This document shows, piece after piece, positions 27,501-36,926 of a stretch of 64,000 nucleotides of DNA. Every line of letters begins with the position of its first letter. Positions within the stretch are counted from its first letter, which is position 1. The stretch comes from an uncultured Sphingomonadaceae bacterium. Lineage in GTDB: Bacteria > Pseudomonadota > Alphaproteobacteria > Sphingomonadales > Sphingomonadaceae. Location of the stretch: positions 260,501 through 324,500 of the forward strand of contig CANMGU010000002.1 of the NCBI GenBank assembly GCA_947497455.1, read 5' to 3'. The notes under the pieces were generated by a model that did no database searches, was not told where the DNA came from, and was given only the letters and a program-made list of their open reading frames with translations. The translations under genes were made by a program, and so were the position numbers.

Positions 27501-27971
27501 TCAACGCTTTCGATGATGCGCGTGTGTAATAGCCACGGCCAAAGCATCAGCAGCATCATGGCCAGCCAGCTTCACACTTGGCAGCAGGATTTTGAGCATT
27601 GCCTGCACCTGCTCCTTGTCCGCCTTGCCGACACCGACCACCGATTTCTTAACCGCCCGCGCGGCATATTCTCCAACCTCAATCCCGGAACGCGACGCAC
27701 CGAGCAGCACGACACCACGCGCCTGCCCCAGCTTCAATGTGCTTTGCGGATTGCTATTGACGAACACTTCCTCAACCGCCGCCGCATCCGGCTTATATTC
27801 CAGCAACAGGTCGGTCAGCTCAAGGTCGAGCTTCAGCAACCGGCTGGCCAACTGCATTTTCGGATCGGTCTTTATCTGCCCATTGGCGATATGCGACAGC
27901 CGGTTGCCCTCGGCGCTAATCACGCCCCAGCCCGTGGTGCCAAGGCCGGGGTCGAGGCCCAAGATAATCAT
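27501..27971 (-). CDS. ruvC: Holliday junction resolvase RuvC
   Basis: RNase H-fold nuclease that cuts Holliday junctions. 156 residues. Catalytic acids are visible in [14 protein letters not shown] (D7), [11 protein letters not shown] (E), and [12 protein letters not shown] (two Asp). It starts 10 bp after the yebC stop and leads the ruv genes. Confidence 0.97.
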   Translation of the reverse strand: MIILGLDPGLGTTGWGVISAEGNRLSHIANGQIKTDPKMQLASRLLKLDLELTDLLLEYKPDAAAVEEVFVNSNPQSTLKLGQARGVVLLGASRSGIEVGEYAARAVKKSVVGVGKADKEQVQAMLKILLPSVKLAGHDAADALAVAITHAHHRKR

Positions 27972-27981
27972 GGCTTCATGA

Positions 27982-28731
27982 TCACTCGGCGTTCAGTTTT
28001 TCCATGATCTCATCCGACACGCTGTAATTGCCGTGCACGGCCTGAACATCATCGTCATCTTCCAGCGCGTCGATCAGGTTCAGGAGCGTCTCCGCCTGCG
28101 CGGCATCCACTTCAACTTCTACCGAAGGCTTCCATGCCAGCTTGACGCTTTCCGCTTCGCCGAGTGATTTTTCCAGCGCACCGGCAACTTCGTGCAGATC
28201 TTCCATCGCGGTCCAGATTTCATGGCCATCGTCGGAAGACTGGATGTCATCGCCGCCGGCTTCCATAACCGCTTCCATGACCGTGTCCTCATCACCGACA
28301 CTGGCGGGATAGGCTATATAGCCAACCCTTTCAAAACCGTGGGCGACCGAACCGCTCTCGCCCATATTGCCGCCATTGCGCGAAAAAATGGTGCGCACAT
28401 TGGTCACGGTGCGATTAGTATTGTCGGTGAGCGCTTCAACGATCAGCGACACACCACCGGGTCCAAAACCTTCATAGCGAACTTCTTTATAGTCATCGCC
28501 TTCGCTGGCCGAGGCCTTGTCGATAGCGCGCTGAATATTGTCCTTGGGCATGGACTGGCCCTTGGCATTATTCACTGCCAACCGCAGCCGCGGGTTCATG
28601 TCCGGATCCGGCATCCCCGATTTCGCCGCCACGGTAATCTCGCGGCTGAGTTTCGAGAACATCGCCGAGCGCTTCTTGTCCTGCGCGCCCTTGCGGTGTT
28701 TGATATTTGCAAATTTACTATGGCCTGCCAT
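27982..28731 (-). CDS. YebC/PmpR family regulatory protein
   Basis: TACO1/YebC family protein of 249 residues, beginning [18 protein letters not shown], the invariant family start. That decides ATG 28731 over a longer frame reaching 28812. Other family segments are [13 protein letters not shown] and [23 protein letters not shown]. YebC members are reported as transcription regulators and, more recently, as ribosome-associated factors for difficult (proline-rich) sequences. The yebC-ruvC order is conserved widely. Confidence 0.96.
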   Translation of the reverse strand: MAGHSKFANIKHRKGAQDKKRSAMFSKLSREITVAAKSGMPDPDMNPRLRLAVNNAKGQSMPKDNIQRAIDKASASEGDDYKEVRYEGFGPGGVSLIVEALTDNTNRTVTNVRTIFSRNGGNMGESGSVAHGFERVGYIAYPASVGDEDTVMEAVMEAGGDDIQSSDDGHEIWTAMEDLHEVAGALEKSLGEAESVKLAWKPSVEVEVDAAQAETLLNLIDALEDDDDVQAVHGNYSVSDEIMEKLNAE

Positions 28732-28777
28732 ATGATTCGTCCGTACCTGATTTATTGTTATTGAGGCTCTTTGCCGC

Positions 28778-29557
28778 ATGTTCGAACCCAACTCAACCAT
28801 TGGATGGGCCACTGGCCGTCTGAAGGCGACAACGCGCGATCTGCTAATGTTTCTGCGCGCGCCGAAACTGACGGATCATGAAGTTCAGACAACTGGACAA
28901 ATGACAGGGAAACCGGGCGATCTCATCTGGCTTTTCGCGGTCAATTGTATGATCGTGGCGGCAATAGCGATTGTGCTATTCCCAATCATGCTGGCCTCTG
29001 GCGTCACCATGTCGAACAGCATGTCTGACCTGTTCGGGCGCCCCGTCTGGCAGATTTTTCTGATCGTGGTGATCGCTGGGCCGATAGTCGAAGAATTGAT
29101 GTTTCGGTCTTGGCTCAGCGGTACGCCGCGGCTCCTGTTCCCTGTATCCGGTCTAATTCTGTGGATGGGGCTGACCTATAGCTATGAGCAACTCGGATGG
29201 CCGGGCCCTGCCGCCATGGGTACAGCGCCTTTGCTGGCCCTGATCGCCGGTGCCGTGCTGATCTGCGTGATCATATTTTGGAAACGGCCGGTGCCGGGCT
29301 GGTACATCCGGATTTTCCCGCTGGTCTTCTGGGTTCAGGCCCTGCTCTTCGGCTCCGTCCATGTGTTCAACTATGCCGGTGACAATCCCGCAGCATTGCT
29401 GCCCTTTGTTTTGCCACAGACCATCGGCGGCTTGATTTGGGGTTATGCCAGAATCCGCTATGGCTGGTGGGCCAACATAGCCATGCATATGGCCTATAAT
29501 CTGCTGGCAACAAGCGGGCTGGTCTACGTCCTGCTCACCCGGCCGGACATGCTCTAG
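28778..29557 (+). CDS. CPBP family intramembrane metalloprotease
   Basis: Second CPBP/Abi-type membrane protease in the window, 259 residues with about six to seven helices. Catalytic motifs: EELMFR (E105, E106, R110), FGSVHVFN (H195) and HMAYN (H237, N241). It is longer than the one at the left window edge and not a close duplicate. Its stop overlaps the end of the convergent YbjQ gene by 4 bases. Substrate unknown. Confidence 0.88.
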   Translation: MFEPNSTIGWATGRLKATTRDLLMFLRAPKLTDHEVQTTGQMTGKPGDLIWLFAVNCMIVAAIAIVLFPIMLASGVTMSNSMSDLFGRPVWQIFLIVVIAGPIVEELMFRSWLSGTPRLLFPVSGLILWMGLTYSYEQLGWPGPAAMGTAPLLALIAGAVLICVIIFWKRPVPGWYIRIFPLVFWVQALLFGSVHVFNYAGDNPAALLPFVLPQTIGGLIWGYARIRYGWWANIAMHMAYNLLATSGLVYVLLTRPDML

Positions 29558-29874
29558 TCGGTTATGACTGCGGTGCCTGAGGCGGAGACCATCAACATCG
29601 ACCCCTTATCGCCGACAACCTCGTAGTCGAGATCCACACCGACAACCGCGTTGGCGCCGAGTTTGGCCGCTTCGGCCTGCATTTCCAGCAATGCTTCGTC
29701 GCGCGCGCGTTTCAGAACATTTTCATATTTGCCGGAACGGCCGCCCACAATATCGGTAATGCTGGCGAAGAGGTCGCGGAACAGGTTCGCGCCAACGATC
29801 ACTTCGCCAATCACGATACCACGATAATCGCGTATCGCCCGGCCTTCTATGCTAGGTGTTGTCGTGACAATCAT
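29554..29874 (-). CDS. YbjQ family heavy-metal-binding-domain protein
   Basis: A 106-residue UPF0145/YbjQ protein: [30 protein letters not shown], then [52 protein letters not shown]. The family forms pentameric rings, and the name reflects early structural annotation rather than proven metal binding. It converges with the CPBP gene. Confidence 0.93.
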   Translation of the reverse strand: MIVTTTPSIEGRAIRDYRGIVIGEVIVGANLFRDLFASITDIVGGRSGKYENVLKRARDEALLEMQAEAAKLGANAVVGVDLDYEVVGDKGSMLMVSASGTAVITD

Positions 29875-29916
29875 GCTTGCTCTCCCGCTATTAAAGGCGG
29901 CATGTTAGCTTATGGT

Positions 29917-30159
29917 TCAGGCGAGACCAAGTGCCGACTTATAGGTGTCGAGTATCGCTTCCATTTCCTGACGGTCATGGGTTTCCATTTTGCGCAGACG
30001 GACAATTTGACGCATGATTTTAGCGTCATAGCCTTGTGATTTGGCTTCGGAATAGACATCACGAATATCGTCAGCAATGCCTTTTTTTTCTTCTTCCAAC
30101 CGCTCGATACGCTCAATAAACAGACGCAGCTGGTCTGCGGCAACATTGCCTTCGCTCAT
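29917..30159 (-). CDS. gapR: GapR family DNA-binding protein (DUF2312)
   Basis: An 80-residue protein matching GapR of Caulobacter, a nucleoid protein that clamps overtwisted DNA and helps topoisomerases and replication. The text is largely coiled-coil: [53 protein letters not shown] 30159 is taken because GGGGAA precedes it and the family starts MxxxxVAADQL. It follows the DUF1244 gene by 44 bp on the same strand. Confidence 0.93.
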   Translation of the reverse strand: MSEGNVAADQLRLFIERIERLEEEKKGIADDIRDVYSEAKSQGYDAKIMRQIVRLRKMETHDRQEMEAILDTYKSALGLA

Positions 30160-30203
30160 TCTCAAATTCCCCAGAAATATGTTTTTGGATTCGTGCAGCC
30201 GCT

Positions 30204-30512
30204 TTAATCGGCTGCCGCATTCTTGGCTACGCTTTCCTTCATTCGTTGCAACTTTTCTGGCGTCGCTTCGGTCTGGTAATTCCTCTTCCATTCCGAAGAC
30301 GGCATGCCGTGAATTGCCTGACGCGCTTCTTCCTTGGTCATATTTCCGCCTGCATCGTTCGTGGCCTCAAGCACCCAGTCGGCGAGGCAGTTGCGGCAGA
30401 AACCGGCAAGCCCCATCAGGTCGATATTTTCCGCATCGTGGCGGTGTTGCAAATGCTTGACGAGGCGGCGAAAGGCTGTCGCCGCCGCTGCATCAGAAAT
30501 TTGTTCTGTCAT
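30204..30512 (-). CDS. DUF1244 domain-containing protein
   Basis: A 102-residue protein of the DUF1244 family: [33 protein letters not shown] followed by [23 protein letters not shown]. The CRNC pair and surrounding aspartate/histidines could bind metal. Function is not established. It is upstream of gapR in the same direction and divergent from pyk. Confidence 0.92.
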   Translation of the reverse strand: MTEQISDAAAATAFRRLVKHLQHRHDAENIDLMGLAGFCRNCLADWVLEATNDAGGNMTKEEARQAIHGMPSSEWKRNYQTEATPEKLQRMKESVAKNAAAD

Positions 30513-30601
30513 GTGAAATGCTTCCGTTGCTTTTTGTTTTTATCCTGTCATGATTTGGGGCTAACAGGCGTGAATTTAAAGCACCAGAACAGGAAATTTT
30601 G

Positions 30602-32053
30602 ATGGCAGCGCATATGTTCTCCCGCGACCGTAAAGTAAAGGTGCTTGCCACCCTTGGTCCCGCCAGCGGCAGTCCGGCAATGATCGAAAAAATGTACAAG
30701 GCCGGTGTCGATGCATTTCGCATGAATATGAGCCATGGTGAACACAAGGCCCATGCCAAGAATGTCGCATCCATCAGGGCACTGGAGAAGAAAGCTGGCC
30801 GACCGATCACGATCTTGGCCGATCTGCAGGGGCCCAAATTGCGCATAGGGACGTTCGATAAGGCGCCGGTTGAACTGAAAACGGGCGCGAATTTCACCCT
30901 CGACCTGAAAAAGACCAAGGGTGATGCCAAGCGGGTCAACTTGCCGCACCGGGAAATTATCGAGACTCTGGAGCCCGGTCACACCTTGCTCTTGGATGAC
31001 GGTAAAATCCGGCTTGAAGTGACCAAGGCCGATGGCAAAAGCGTCGAAACCAAGGTGATTGTCGGCGGACCAATATCCGATCGCAAGGGTGTCAATGTAC
31101 CCGAAGTGGTGCTGCCGGTCAGTTCGTTGACCGACAAGGATCGCAAGGACCTGACCTTTGCGCTCGAACAGGATGTCGACTGGATCGCTCTGAGCTTTGT
31201 CCAGCGCCCCGAAGATGTTGCCGAGGCGCGCCGACTAATCGGCGGCAAGGCAGCCTTGCTCGCGAAGATTGAAAAACCGGCCGCCATAGATCGGCTCGAC
31301 GAAATACTGGAGCTGTCAGATGCGGTGATGGTGGCGCGCGGCGACCTTGGCGTGGAATTGCTGCCCGAGCAGGTACCGCCCTTGCAGAAAAAAATCGTCG
31401 CCGCGGCGCGTGCACTAGGTCGGCCGGTTGTTGTTGCTACACAGATGCTGGAATCAATGATCAAATCGCCGACGCCCACACGCGCCGAGGTATCCGACGT
31501 CGCCACCGCCATTTATGACGGCGCCGATGCGATCATGTTATCGGCGGAATCAGCCGTCGGTGACTGGCCGATAGAATCAGCAACCATGATGGACCGGATT
31601 GCAATGCAGGTCGAAAGCGACCCTTCCTATGCCGAACGGGTCCATTTCACCGAAACTGTTCCGGATGAGACGACCGCCGATGCGCTGGCCGCTGCCAGCT
31701 ATAATATTGCGCGAACCATCAAGACATCGGCGATTGTCTGTTTTACCAAATCCGGATCGACGGCCCGGCGCATGGCCCGTGAGCGGCCATCAGTGCCGCT
31801 CTTGGTCCTCACGCCAGATCGCCACACCGCAAGACGTGTCGGCCTGCTTTGGGGCGCGCATGCCGTTGTCACCCGCGATGTCAGTGATTTTGAAGAAATG
31901 ATCGCCAAGGCCAAACGGATGGCGCTCCGGCACAAGCTGGGCGAAACCGGATCTCGGTTGATCGTCTGCGCCGGCGTTCCTTTCGGGACTCCGGGATCGA
32001 CCAACTTGCTGCATGTCGTGCGCTTGAGCGGGGATGAGCTGAAGCGAAGCTGA
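30602..32053 (+). CDS. pyk: Pyruvate kinase
   Basis: Glycolytic enzyme making ATP and pyruvate from phosphoenolpyruvate, 483 residues. Seen: KVLATLGPASGSP, FRMNMSHGEH, LADLQGPKLRIG, the active-site signature AAIDRLDEILELSDAVMVARGDLGVEL, and VATQMLESMI. ATG 30602 is preferred over a TTG one codon upstream because AGGA sits 8 bases before it. Single gene between divergent and convergent neighbours. Confidence 0.97.
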   Translation: MAAHMFSRDRKVKVLATLGPASGSPAMIEKMYKAGVDAFRMNMSHGEHKAHAKNVASIRALEKKAGRPITILADLQGPKLRIGTFDKAPVELKTGANFTLDLKKTKGDAKRVNLPHREIIETLEPGHTLLLDDGKIRLEVTKADGKSVETKVIVGGPISDRKGVNVPEVVLPVSSLTDKDRKDLTFALEQDVDWIALSFVQRPEDVAEARRLIGGKAALLAKIEKPAAIDRLDEILELSDAVMVARGDLGVELLPEQVPPLQKKIVAAARALGRPVVVATQMLESMIKSPTPTRAEVSDVATAIYDGADAIMLSAESAVGDWPIESATMMDRIAMQVESDPSYAERVHFTETVPDETTADALAAASYNIARTIKTSAIVCFTKSGSTARRMARERPSVPLLVLTPDRHTARRVGLLWGAHAVVTRDVSDFEEMIAKAKRMALRHKLGETGSRLIVCAGVPFGTPGSTNLLHVVRLSGDELKRS

Positions 32054-32071
32054 CGGCTCTACACTGGGTGC

Positions 32072-32464
32072 TTACTGACCTCTTTGCGGCAAACCATCGG
32101 TAAGCTCATAATAATCACCTTTGTCTTCGGTGAAAATATGTCCCGTGAGCTTCGAGTCCGTTGGCCCGTCGAACAGGCCCATTGCGACCGCAATCGTATC
32201 TTCCGTTATGGAGTCCCAGAACAGAGTTGAACCGCAGGCCCCACAAAACCCGCGGCGAGCCTTTTCGGATGACTGATACCAGCGCACATTGTCTTCACCC
32301 GCAACCATAACCGCGCTTTCCAATATGTCTGTGCTGGCCAAATAATGACCCGTCTGTTTGCGACATTGTGAGCAGTGACAGGCGTTCGGTTTCGCCAGTT
32401 CGCCTGTCACCTCGACCTTAACCGCACCGCACAGACAAGAGCCGTGATAAATCTTATCCTGCAT
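32072..32464 (-). CDS. GFA family (glutathione-dependent formaldehyde-activating-type) protein
   Basis: A 130-residue zinc-binding protein of the Gfa/CENP-V family: GSCLCGAVKVEV, CHCSQCRKQTG and RRGFCGACGSTLFWDS give the expected cysteine set for two zinc ions. The original enzyme assigned to this family adds glutathione to formaldehyde, but most members are uncharacterised. It converges on pyk with 18 bp between. Confidence 0.92.
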   Translation of the reverse strand: MQDKIYHGSCLCGAVKVEVTGELAKPNACHCSQCRKQTGHYLASTDILESAVMVAGEDNVRWYQSSEKARRGFCGACGSTLFWDSITEDTIAVAMGLFDGPTDSKLTGHIFTEDKGDYYELTDGLPQRGQ

Positions 32465-32575
32465 GTTTCATCCTTTATTTTACTGCCTGTGTAACCTGAT
32501 ATCGATCCCCGCCGAATTGTTGACGTCCCCCAACTCCAATGGTGCATCTCTGCGCCGAAGAAAGAAATCAAAAAA

Positions 32576-33349
32576 ATGCACAAAAATATTCTGACGTCTA
32601 TCGGTATCGCCAGCATCGTAACCAGCTTTGCACTGGCAGCACCCGCACAGGCACAGGCGCAAGCAGAAGATGAACGGAAGGACGGTTTTTATCTTTCCGC
32701 TACAGCCGGGGCCGACTTCCTGAATGACAGTGATTTTGTCGGCACACAGAATCCCGATGTCGGTGTTCCTGGTACTGCTGGCGCACCGGCCAATGTCAAT
32801 GTTGGCTATGATACCGGCTTCGCGATCAGGGGCGCCGTTGGCTATAGATTGAAAAAAGGGTTGGTCAGTTTCCTGAAACCGCGTTTTGAGCTGGAAGTGG
32901 GTTATTCTGAGGCGGATGTCAGCGGCGGCAACTTCAATGGTGGAAACCAGAATTTCAGCGGCGATCTGAGCAAACTCACCGTAACGGCGGCGGCCTATAA
33001 TGACATAGTCTGGTCACCCAATCAGAAAATCATTCCCTATTTTGGAAGCGGAATTGGAATTGGCGTGGTCGATGCGAACATCAACTATTTCCCCAATAAT
33101 GGCGTAGCGACCGCTCCCACATTCGGTGTGCAAGGCAATCCTACCGGACTGGTGACCTTCAATGCTATTGGTGCAACCGTAAAAGCGAGCGAGGCGTTCG
33201 ATATCTTTGCGGAAGGCCGATATACAAATGTCCGGCGGCGCAATTTTGACCGGCGGTTCATTGCTGGTGGTGCTGACGGATTTAACGCCCGCCTGCGGGA
33301 TGATACGGAGTCTTTCGGTGTTGGGATTGGTGTGCGTGCCGAATTCTGA
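32576..33349 (+). CDS. Outer-membrane beta-barrel protein
   Basis: A 257-residue exported protein: signal peptide MHKNILTSIGIASIVTSFALAAPAQAQAQA cleaved after an AxA site near 28-30, then a small OmpA/OprF-like or Opa-like barrel with alternating strands (FYLSATAGADFL, FAIRGAVGYRL, FELEVGYSEADVSG) and the C-terminal FGVGIGVRAEF ending in phenylalanine. Adhesin/opacity-type barrels of this size are usual in sphingomonads. Function unknown. Confidence 0.88.
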   Translation: MHKNILTSIGIASIVTSFALAAPAQAQAQAEDERKDGFYLSATAGADFLNDSDFVGTQNPDVGVPGTAGAPANVNVGYDTGFAIRGAVGYRLKKGLVSFLKPRFELEVGYSEADVSGGNFNGGNQNFSGDLSKLTVTAAAYNDIVWSPNQKIIPYFGSGIGIGVVDANINYFPNNGVATAPTFGVQGNPTGLVTFNAIGATVKASEAFDIFAEGRYTNVRRRNFDRRFIAGGADGFNARLRDDTESFGVGIGVRAEF

Positions 33350-33384
33350 ACGGGTTGATACCGGCAGGGCAGTCGACAAATAAG

Positions 33385-33412
33385 AAAGGCCGGGAGATCG
33401 CTCCCGGCCTTT
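33385..33412. terminator. Bidirectional intrinsic terminator between the OMP gene and rplA
   Basis: Perfect 12-bp stem AAAGGCCGGGAG / CTCCCGGCCTTT around an ATCG tetraloop. The T residues at both stem ends let it serve both converging genes. Confidence 0.85.
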
Positions 33413-33438
33413 GCTTCATTCTGAAGTGATCAGTCGGC

Positions 33439-34140
33439 TTACGCGCCTTCAATCTCGCTCAGATCAATTTTCAAACCTGGGCCCATGGTCGAGCTCAAGC
33501 CGATTTTCTTGACATATCTGCCCTTTGCACCGGTTGGCTTGGCTTTCACAACCGCGCCGACCAAGGCATCAAAATTCTTGCGTAGGTCTGCTTCCTTGAA
33601 GCTGGCCTTGCCGATGCCATTGTGAATAATGCCCGCTTTTTCAACGCGATATTCAATCTGGCCGCCCTTGGCGTCCTTGACCGCTTGCGCGACATTGGGG
33701 GTCACTGTGCCGAGTTTAGGGTTCGGCATCAGGCCTTTGGGGCCGAGAACCTTACCGAGACGGCCAACAACGCCCATCATGTCTGGGGTTGCAATGACAC
33801 GATCGAAGTTGAGATCGCCACCTTGCATGGCTTCCATCAAATCTTCTGCGCCGACAACATCTGCGCCTGCTTCTTTCGCTTCGTCTGCTTTGGCATCTTT
33901 GGCGAACACAGCAACACGGCTGTCTTTGCCCGTGCCGGCAGGAAGAGAAATCACGCCGCGTACCATCTGGTCAGCATGACGCGGATCAACGCCGAGGTTG
34001 ATAGCGATGTCAAAGGTTTCATCAAATTTGGAAGCAGAAGCGAGGTCTTTCAGCGTCTTGATGGCTTCATCAATGCTGTACAGTTTCTCGCGGTCGACTT
34101 TCTCGTTGATCACTTTTGCTTTTTTGGAGAGTTTAGCCAT
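33439..34140 (-). CDS. rplA: 50S ribosomal protein L1
   Basis: L1-stalk protein, 233 residues: [53 protein letters not shown], and the [26 protein letters not shown] signature. L1 commonly represses its own rplKA mRNA. Here the operon ends after rplA with a strong terminator 27 bp on, so rplJL-rpoBC do not follow directly. Confidence 0.98.
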   Translation of the reverse strand: MAKLSKKAKVINEKVDREKLYSIDEAIKTLKDLASASKFDETFDIAINLGVDPRHADQMVRGVISLPAGTGKDSRVAVFAKDAKADEAKEAGADVVGAEDLMEAMQGGDLNFDRVIATPDMMGVVGRLGKVLGPKGLMPNPKLGTVTPNVAQAVKDAKGGQIEYRVEKAGIIHNGIGKASFKEADLRKNFDALVGAVVKAKPTGAKGRYVKKIGLSSTMGPGLKIDLSEIEGA

Positions 34141-34144
34141 GTTC

Positions 34145-34576
34145 TTATCCCTCCACCACTTCGATGCCCATCGAACGGGCGCTGCCCGCGATGATTTTCA
34201 TAGCTTGATCAATGTCATTAGCATTGAGATCAGCCATTTTCGCTTCGGCAATTTCTTTCAGCTGTGACGTTTTGATCGTGCCAGCGACTTCCTTGCCAGG
34301 CTCCTGAGAACCTTTTTTGAGCTTGGTCAATTTCTTGATCATATAGCTGGCAGGTGGTGTCTTGGTTTCAAAGGTGAAGCTGCGATCCGCATAGACCGTA
34401 ATCTTGGTCGGGATCGGTGCGCCTTTTTCCATCTTGTCTGTAGCCGCGTTAAACGCCTTACAGAACTCCATGATGTTAACGCCGCGCTGACCCAGTGCAG
34501 GTCCGATTGGCGGGGATGGATTTGCAATACCGGCCGGTACTTGCAAATTGATATAACCATCAATTTTCTTAGCCAT
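34145..34576 (-). CDS. rplK: 50S ribosomal protein L11
   Basis: Stalk-base protein L11, 143 residues: [42 protein letters not shown] is the conserved N-terminal domain, and [28 protein letters not shown] the C-terminal rRNA-binding part. AGGAC precedes the ATG. It is 4 bp upstream of rplA. The nusG-rplK gap carries two hairpins. Confidence 0.98.
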   Translation of the reverse strand: MAKKIDGYINLQVPAGIANPSPPIGPALGQRGVNIMEFCKAFNAATDKMEKGAPIPTKITVYADRSFTFETKTPPASYMIKKLTKLKKGSQEPGKEVAGTIKTSQLKEIAEAKMADLNANDIDQAMKIIAGSARSMGIEVVEG

Positions 34577-34679
34577 TTGGCTGTCCTTTCATTCTGTCTC
34601 CGCCGAAGCTTTATGCGAAGGCGGATCAAATTAAGCGGTCAAACAGATGATCCGAAAATCATCCTCCCACATTGGTAAT

Positions 34680-34723
34680 CCAACGGCTCAAAGCCGTTGG
34701 GGTCTATCCGGTGGCACGCCACC
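34680..34723 (-). promoter_or_regulatory. Two adjacent hairpins in the nusG-rplK spacer
   Basis: A perfect 9-bp stem (CCAACGGCT / AGCCGTTGG, 3-base loop, 34680-34700) is followed by a 5-6 bp stem (GGTGG / CCACC, 34710-34723). Neither is followed by a T-run on the minus strand, so they look more like leader structures (perhaps for L1 autoregulation of rplKA) or processing sites than terminators. Confidence 0.5.
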
Positions 34724-34730
34724 AAATCTC

Positions 34731-35264
34731 TTATTTCGCGACTTCTACCTGTTCAAAATCAAGTTCGACAGGGGTTGCGCGGCCAAATATCGATACTGAT
34801 ACCTTGACCCGGTTTTTCTCGAAATCCAGTTCCTCGACAATGCCGTTGAAGCTGGCAAACGGACCGTCCAAGACCTTGATCTGGTCGCCAATTTCGTAGT
34901 TGACGGTGATCCGCTGTTTCGGCGCGTTGGCGGCTTCCTCTTTGGTGTTGAGGATGCGCGCTGCTTCGGCTTCACTAATCGCTTGCGGCTTGGTCGTACC
35001 CAGGAATCCGGTAACTTTTGGCTGATCTTTGACCAAGTGATAGACATCATCGGTCATTTGCAACTTGGCAAGCACATAGCCGGGGAAGAATTTCCGCTCC
35101 GATTGAACTTTCTTGCCACGACGCACTTCAGTGACGGTTTCGGTGGGGACCTCGATCTCTTCGACCAGCCCTTCCAGACCCAGACGCTTGGCATCCGCCT
35201 CAATGGCTTCTTTGACCTTATGCTCAAAGCCTGAATAAGCGTGAATAATATACCAGCGTGCCAT
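34731..35264 (-). CDS. nusG: Transcription termination/antitermination protein NusG
   Basis: Two-domain elongation factor of 177 residues: NGN domain (WYIIHAYSGFEHKVKEAIEADA, FFPGYVLAKLQM, VTGFLGT) and KOW domain (GDQIKVLDGPFASFNGIVEELDFEKNRVKVSVSIFGRATPVELDFEQVE). It follows secE by 36 bp in the conserved secE-nusG-rplK-rplA order. Confidence 0.98.
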   Translation of the reverse strand: MARWYIIHAYSGFEHKVKEAIEADAKRLGLEGLVEEIEVPTETVTEVRRGKKVQSERKFFPGYVLAKLQMTDDVYHLVKDQPKVTGFLGTTKPQAISEAEAARILNTKEEAANAPKQRITVNYEIGDQIKVLDGPFASFNGIVEELDFEKNRVKVSVSIFGRATPVELDFEQVEVAK

Positions 35265-35300
35265 TTATAATAACCTGTTCTAAATTGCGTTTCGGAGCGC

Positions 35301-35504
35301 TTATCCGCCCTTTGCCATCCCAAGCAGCCAACCGACCACCCCGTTGAAAACCGAATCGATGGCCAGGAAAAACAGTCCCAAAATCGTCGTCATGATCAAC
35401 ACCATGATCGCGGTGCGGACCGTATCGGGCCATGTCGGCCAGACGACCTTGCTGTTTTCGGCGCGGACTTGCCGCATAAATTCGCCGGGATTGACTTTCG
35501 CCAT
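35301..35504 (-). CDS. secE: Preprotein translocase subunit SecE
   Basis: Single-span SecE of 67 residues: MAKVNPGEFMRQVRAENSKVVWPTW amphipathic region followed by one transmembrane helix (IMVLIMTTILGLFFLAIDSVF). AGGAA before ATG 35504 decides the start; the frame runs open to 35543. The gene normally preceded by tRNA-Trp is here about 3.9 kb away from it. Confidence 0.96.
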   Translation of the reverse strand: MAKVNPGEFMRQVRAENSKVVWPTWPDTVRTAIMVLIMTTILGLFFLAIDSVFNGVVGWLLGMAKGG

Positions 35505-35649
35505 GGTTCGATTCCTAAAATTACTTTTCGCCAAATCCGGCATAAACTCCGGGTGTCAGTCTGTCGACCGGGATCGGATATATGCATGATTTCGGAAAGA
35601 ACCAGCCCTTTAGCCGGTGATTCCCGATTCCGCAAGAAAAGAGTGGGAT

Positions 35650-36225
35650 TTAGTCACGCTGCTCGGCCGCGATCAAGGACCGTATCCAGGGCAGATGTTC
35701 GCGGCCCAGAAAAAGTTGGTCGGCAATCAGATAGGACGGGGCTTCAAAAATTCCCGATTCCTCCGCTTGTGTACGGATTGCCGCCAGTTTTGTGCGTGCC
35801 GACCCCCAATCCACTCTGTCGATACCGACAGAGTGCAGCAGCGATTCGACAACCGTTTCATCGGCCAAATCCATTTGCTCGGTCCAATAGGCAGCGAAGG
35901 CCGCACGTAGGAAGGACAACGGATCACCGTCCATCACAGCCAATGCTGCCAGTGCGGCATCAGACCCGGCAGGTGTTTCAGCAAAGCGCATGTCCCGGCC
36001 TTGCAAAGCCGCATAATGCAAATGAATGTCCCGCTGCGCCGCAGCACGGACGCGGCGATGACGTTCGCCGACCGTTTCATCACTTTGTTTCTCTGGCACG
36101 GAAAAAGGCCGGGCTGAGAACGGGCGCCAGTCAATGGCAATGCCGGTTTCGCGCGCCAGTTCCAACGTCGGTTCAAGGGCCAGGTAAGAAGCGGCGGATT
36201 TGAAATCAATATAGAGGGTCAACAT
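35650..36225 (-). CDS. DsbA-fold / 2-hydroxychromene-2-carboxylate isomerase-like protein, paralogue 2
   Basis: A 191-residue thioredoxin-fold protein of the HCCA isomerase/GST-kappa branch: LTLYIDFKSAASYLALEPTLELARETGIAIDWRPF at the N-terminus, QLFLGREHLPWIRSLIA at the C-terminus. The usual SPY in the active-site turn is changed to SAAS, unlike the upstream paralogue, so its chemistry may differ or it may be the non-catalytic partner of a heterodimer. Its ATG lies inside the last codons of the preceding gene (7-base overlap). Last gene of the four-gene TetR-linked operon. Confidence 0.85.
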   Translation of the reverse strand: MLTLYIDFKSAASYLALEPTLELARETGIAIDWRPFSARPFSVPEKQSDETVGERHRRVRAAAQRDIHLHYAALQGRDMRFAETPAGSDAALAALAVMDGDPLSFLRAAFAAYWTEQMDLADETVVESLLHSVGIDRVDWGSARTKLAAIRTQAEESGIFEAPSYLIADQLFLGREHLPWIRSLIAAEQRD

Positions 36226-36926
36226 GGCGCTGCTCCCTCAATACCAGCCTGAAGATCATCAATCTCATAGGCAATGTCAGGCGCGGGCCCTTTCCGTCCC
36301 AACAAATGCCAGCGGATATAGGGCAGATGCTCACGGCCAAACAGGATGACATTGTCGATCACATAAGTGGGCACACCATATATGCCGCTAGGGTGAAGCT
36401 GGGGCTGAAGCTTGTCATGCTGCCGTCGGCCTTCCCCTTGCGCAAACGCGGCAAAACCGCTCGAATCGATTCCGGCTTTTTCCAGACAGGCCTCAACCAC
36501 CGACGTATCTTCGATATCCAACTCCCGCCGCCAGAAGGGTGGATAAACGGCCGCAAAATAGTCCCCGAGCCGGTCACGGTCCGTCTGCATCACCCATAAA
36601 ATCCCGATATTGGGAATGGATGAATCCCAGATCTTCTCCGTGCCCTTGAGCATATATCCCTGGCGCTCGACATAGCGACGCGCATCGCGATAGGCATATT
36701 TGACCCAACTCCATTGATTGGAACTGCGGGTGCTCTCGACCACCTTGCCTTTGCTTTTGCGCGCCGATCCCAAATAGCTCGGAATATCAAGCGTTAGCGG
36801 CCGCCAATCAAACCTTAACCCCAGTTCTGCCTCTAAGGCCAGAGTTGGCCGGATCGCAGCAAAGGCATAGGGACTTTTGATGTCGACATAGACGATCAAC
36901 GGCGCATCACTTTCAAGCGCGTTCAA
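36219..36926 (-). CDS. DsbA-fold / 2-hydroxychromene-2-carboxylate isomerase-like protein, paralogue 1
   Basis: About 235 residues, same fold as the following gene and about 45 residues longer. It keeps the canonical turn YVDIKSPYAFAAIRPTLALEAELGLRFDWRPL (SPY) and ends ILFGREHLPYIRWHLLG. Family members are glutathione-dependent isomerases of aromatic or polyketide-like ring-opening products. I assign TTG 36926 as start because AGGAGG lies 7 bases upstream and the codon overlaps the previous stop (TTGA); a longer frame would run well into that gene. Cytoplasmic, no signal peptide. Confidence 0.82.
   Translation of the reverse strand: MNALESDAPLIVYVDIKSPYAFAAIRPTLALEAELGLRFDWRPLTLDIPSYLGSARKSKGKVVESTRSSNQWSWVKYAYRDARRYVERQGYMLKGTEKIWDSSIPNIGILWVMQTDRDRLGDYFAAVYPPFWRRELDIEDTSVVEACLEKAGIDSSGFAAFAQGEGRRQHDKLQPQLHPSGIYGVPTYVIDNVILFGREHLPYIRWHLLGRKGPAPDIAYEIDDLQAGIEGAAPC

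Noticed and set aside
34680..34723. Hairpins between nusG and rplK as a transcription terminator
   Set aside because: No T-run on the coding strand, and the operon is expected to continue.
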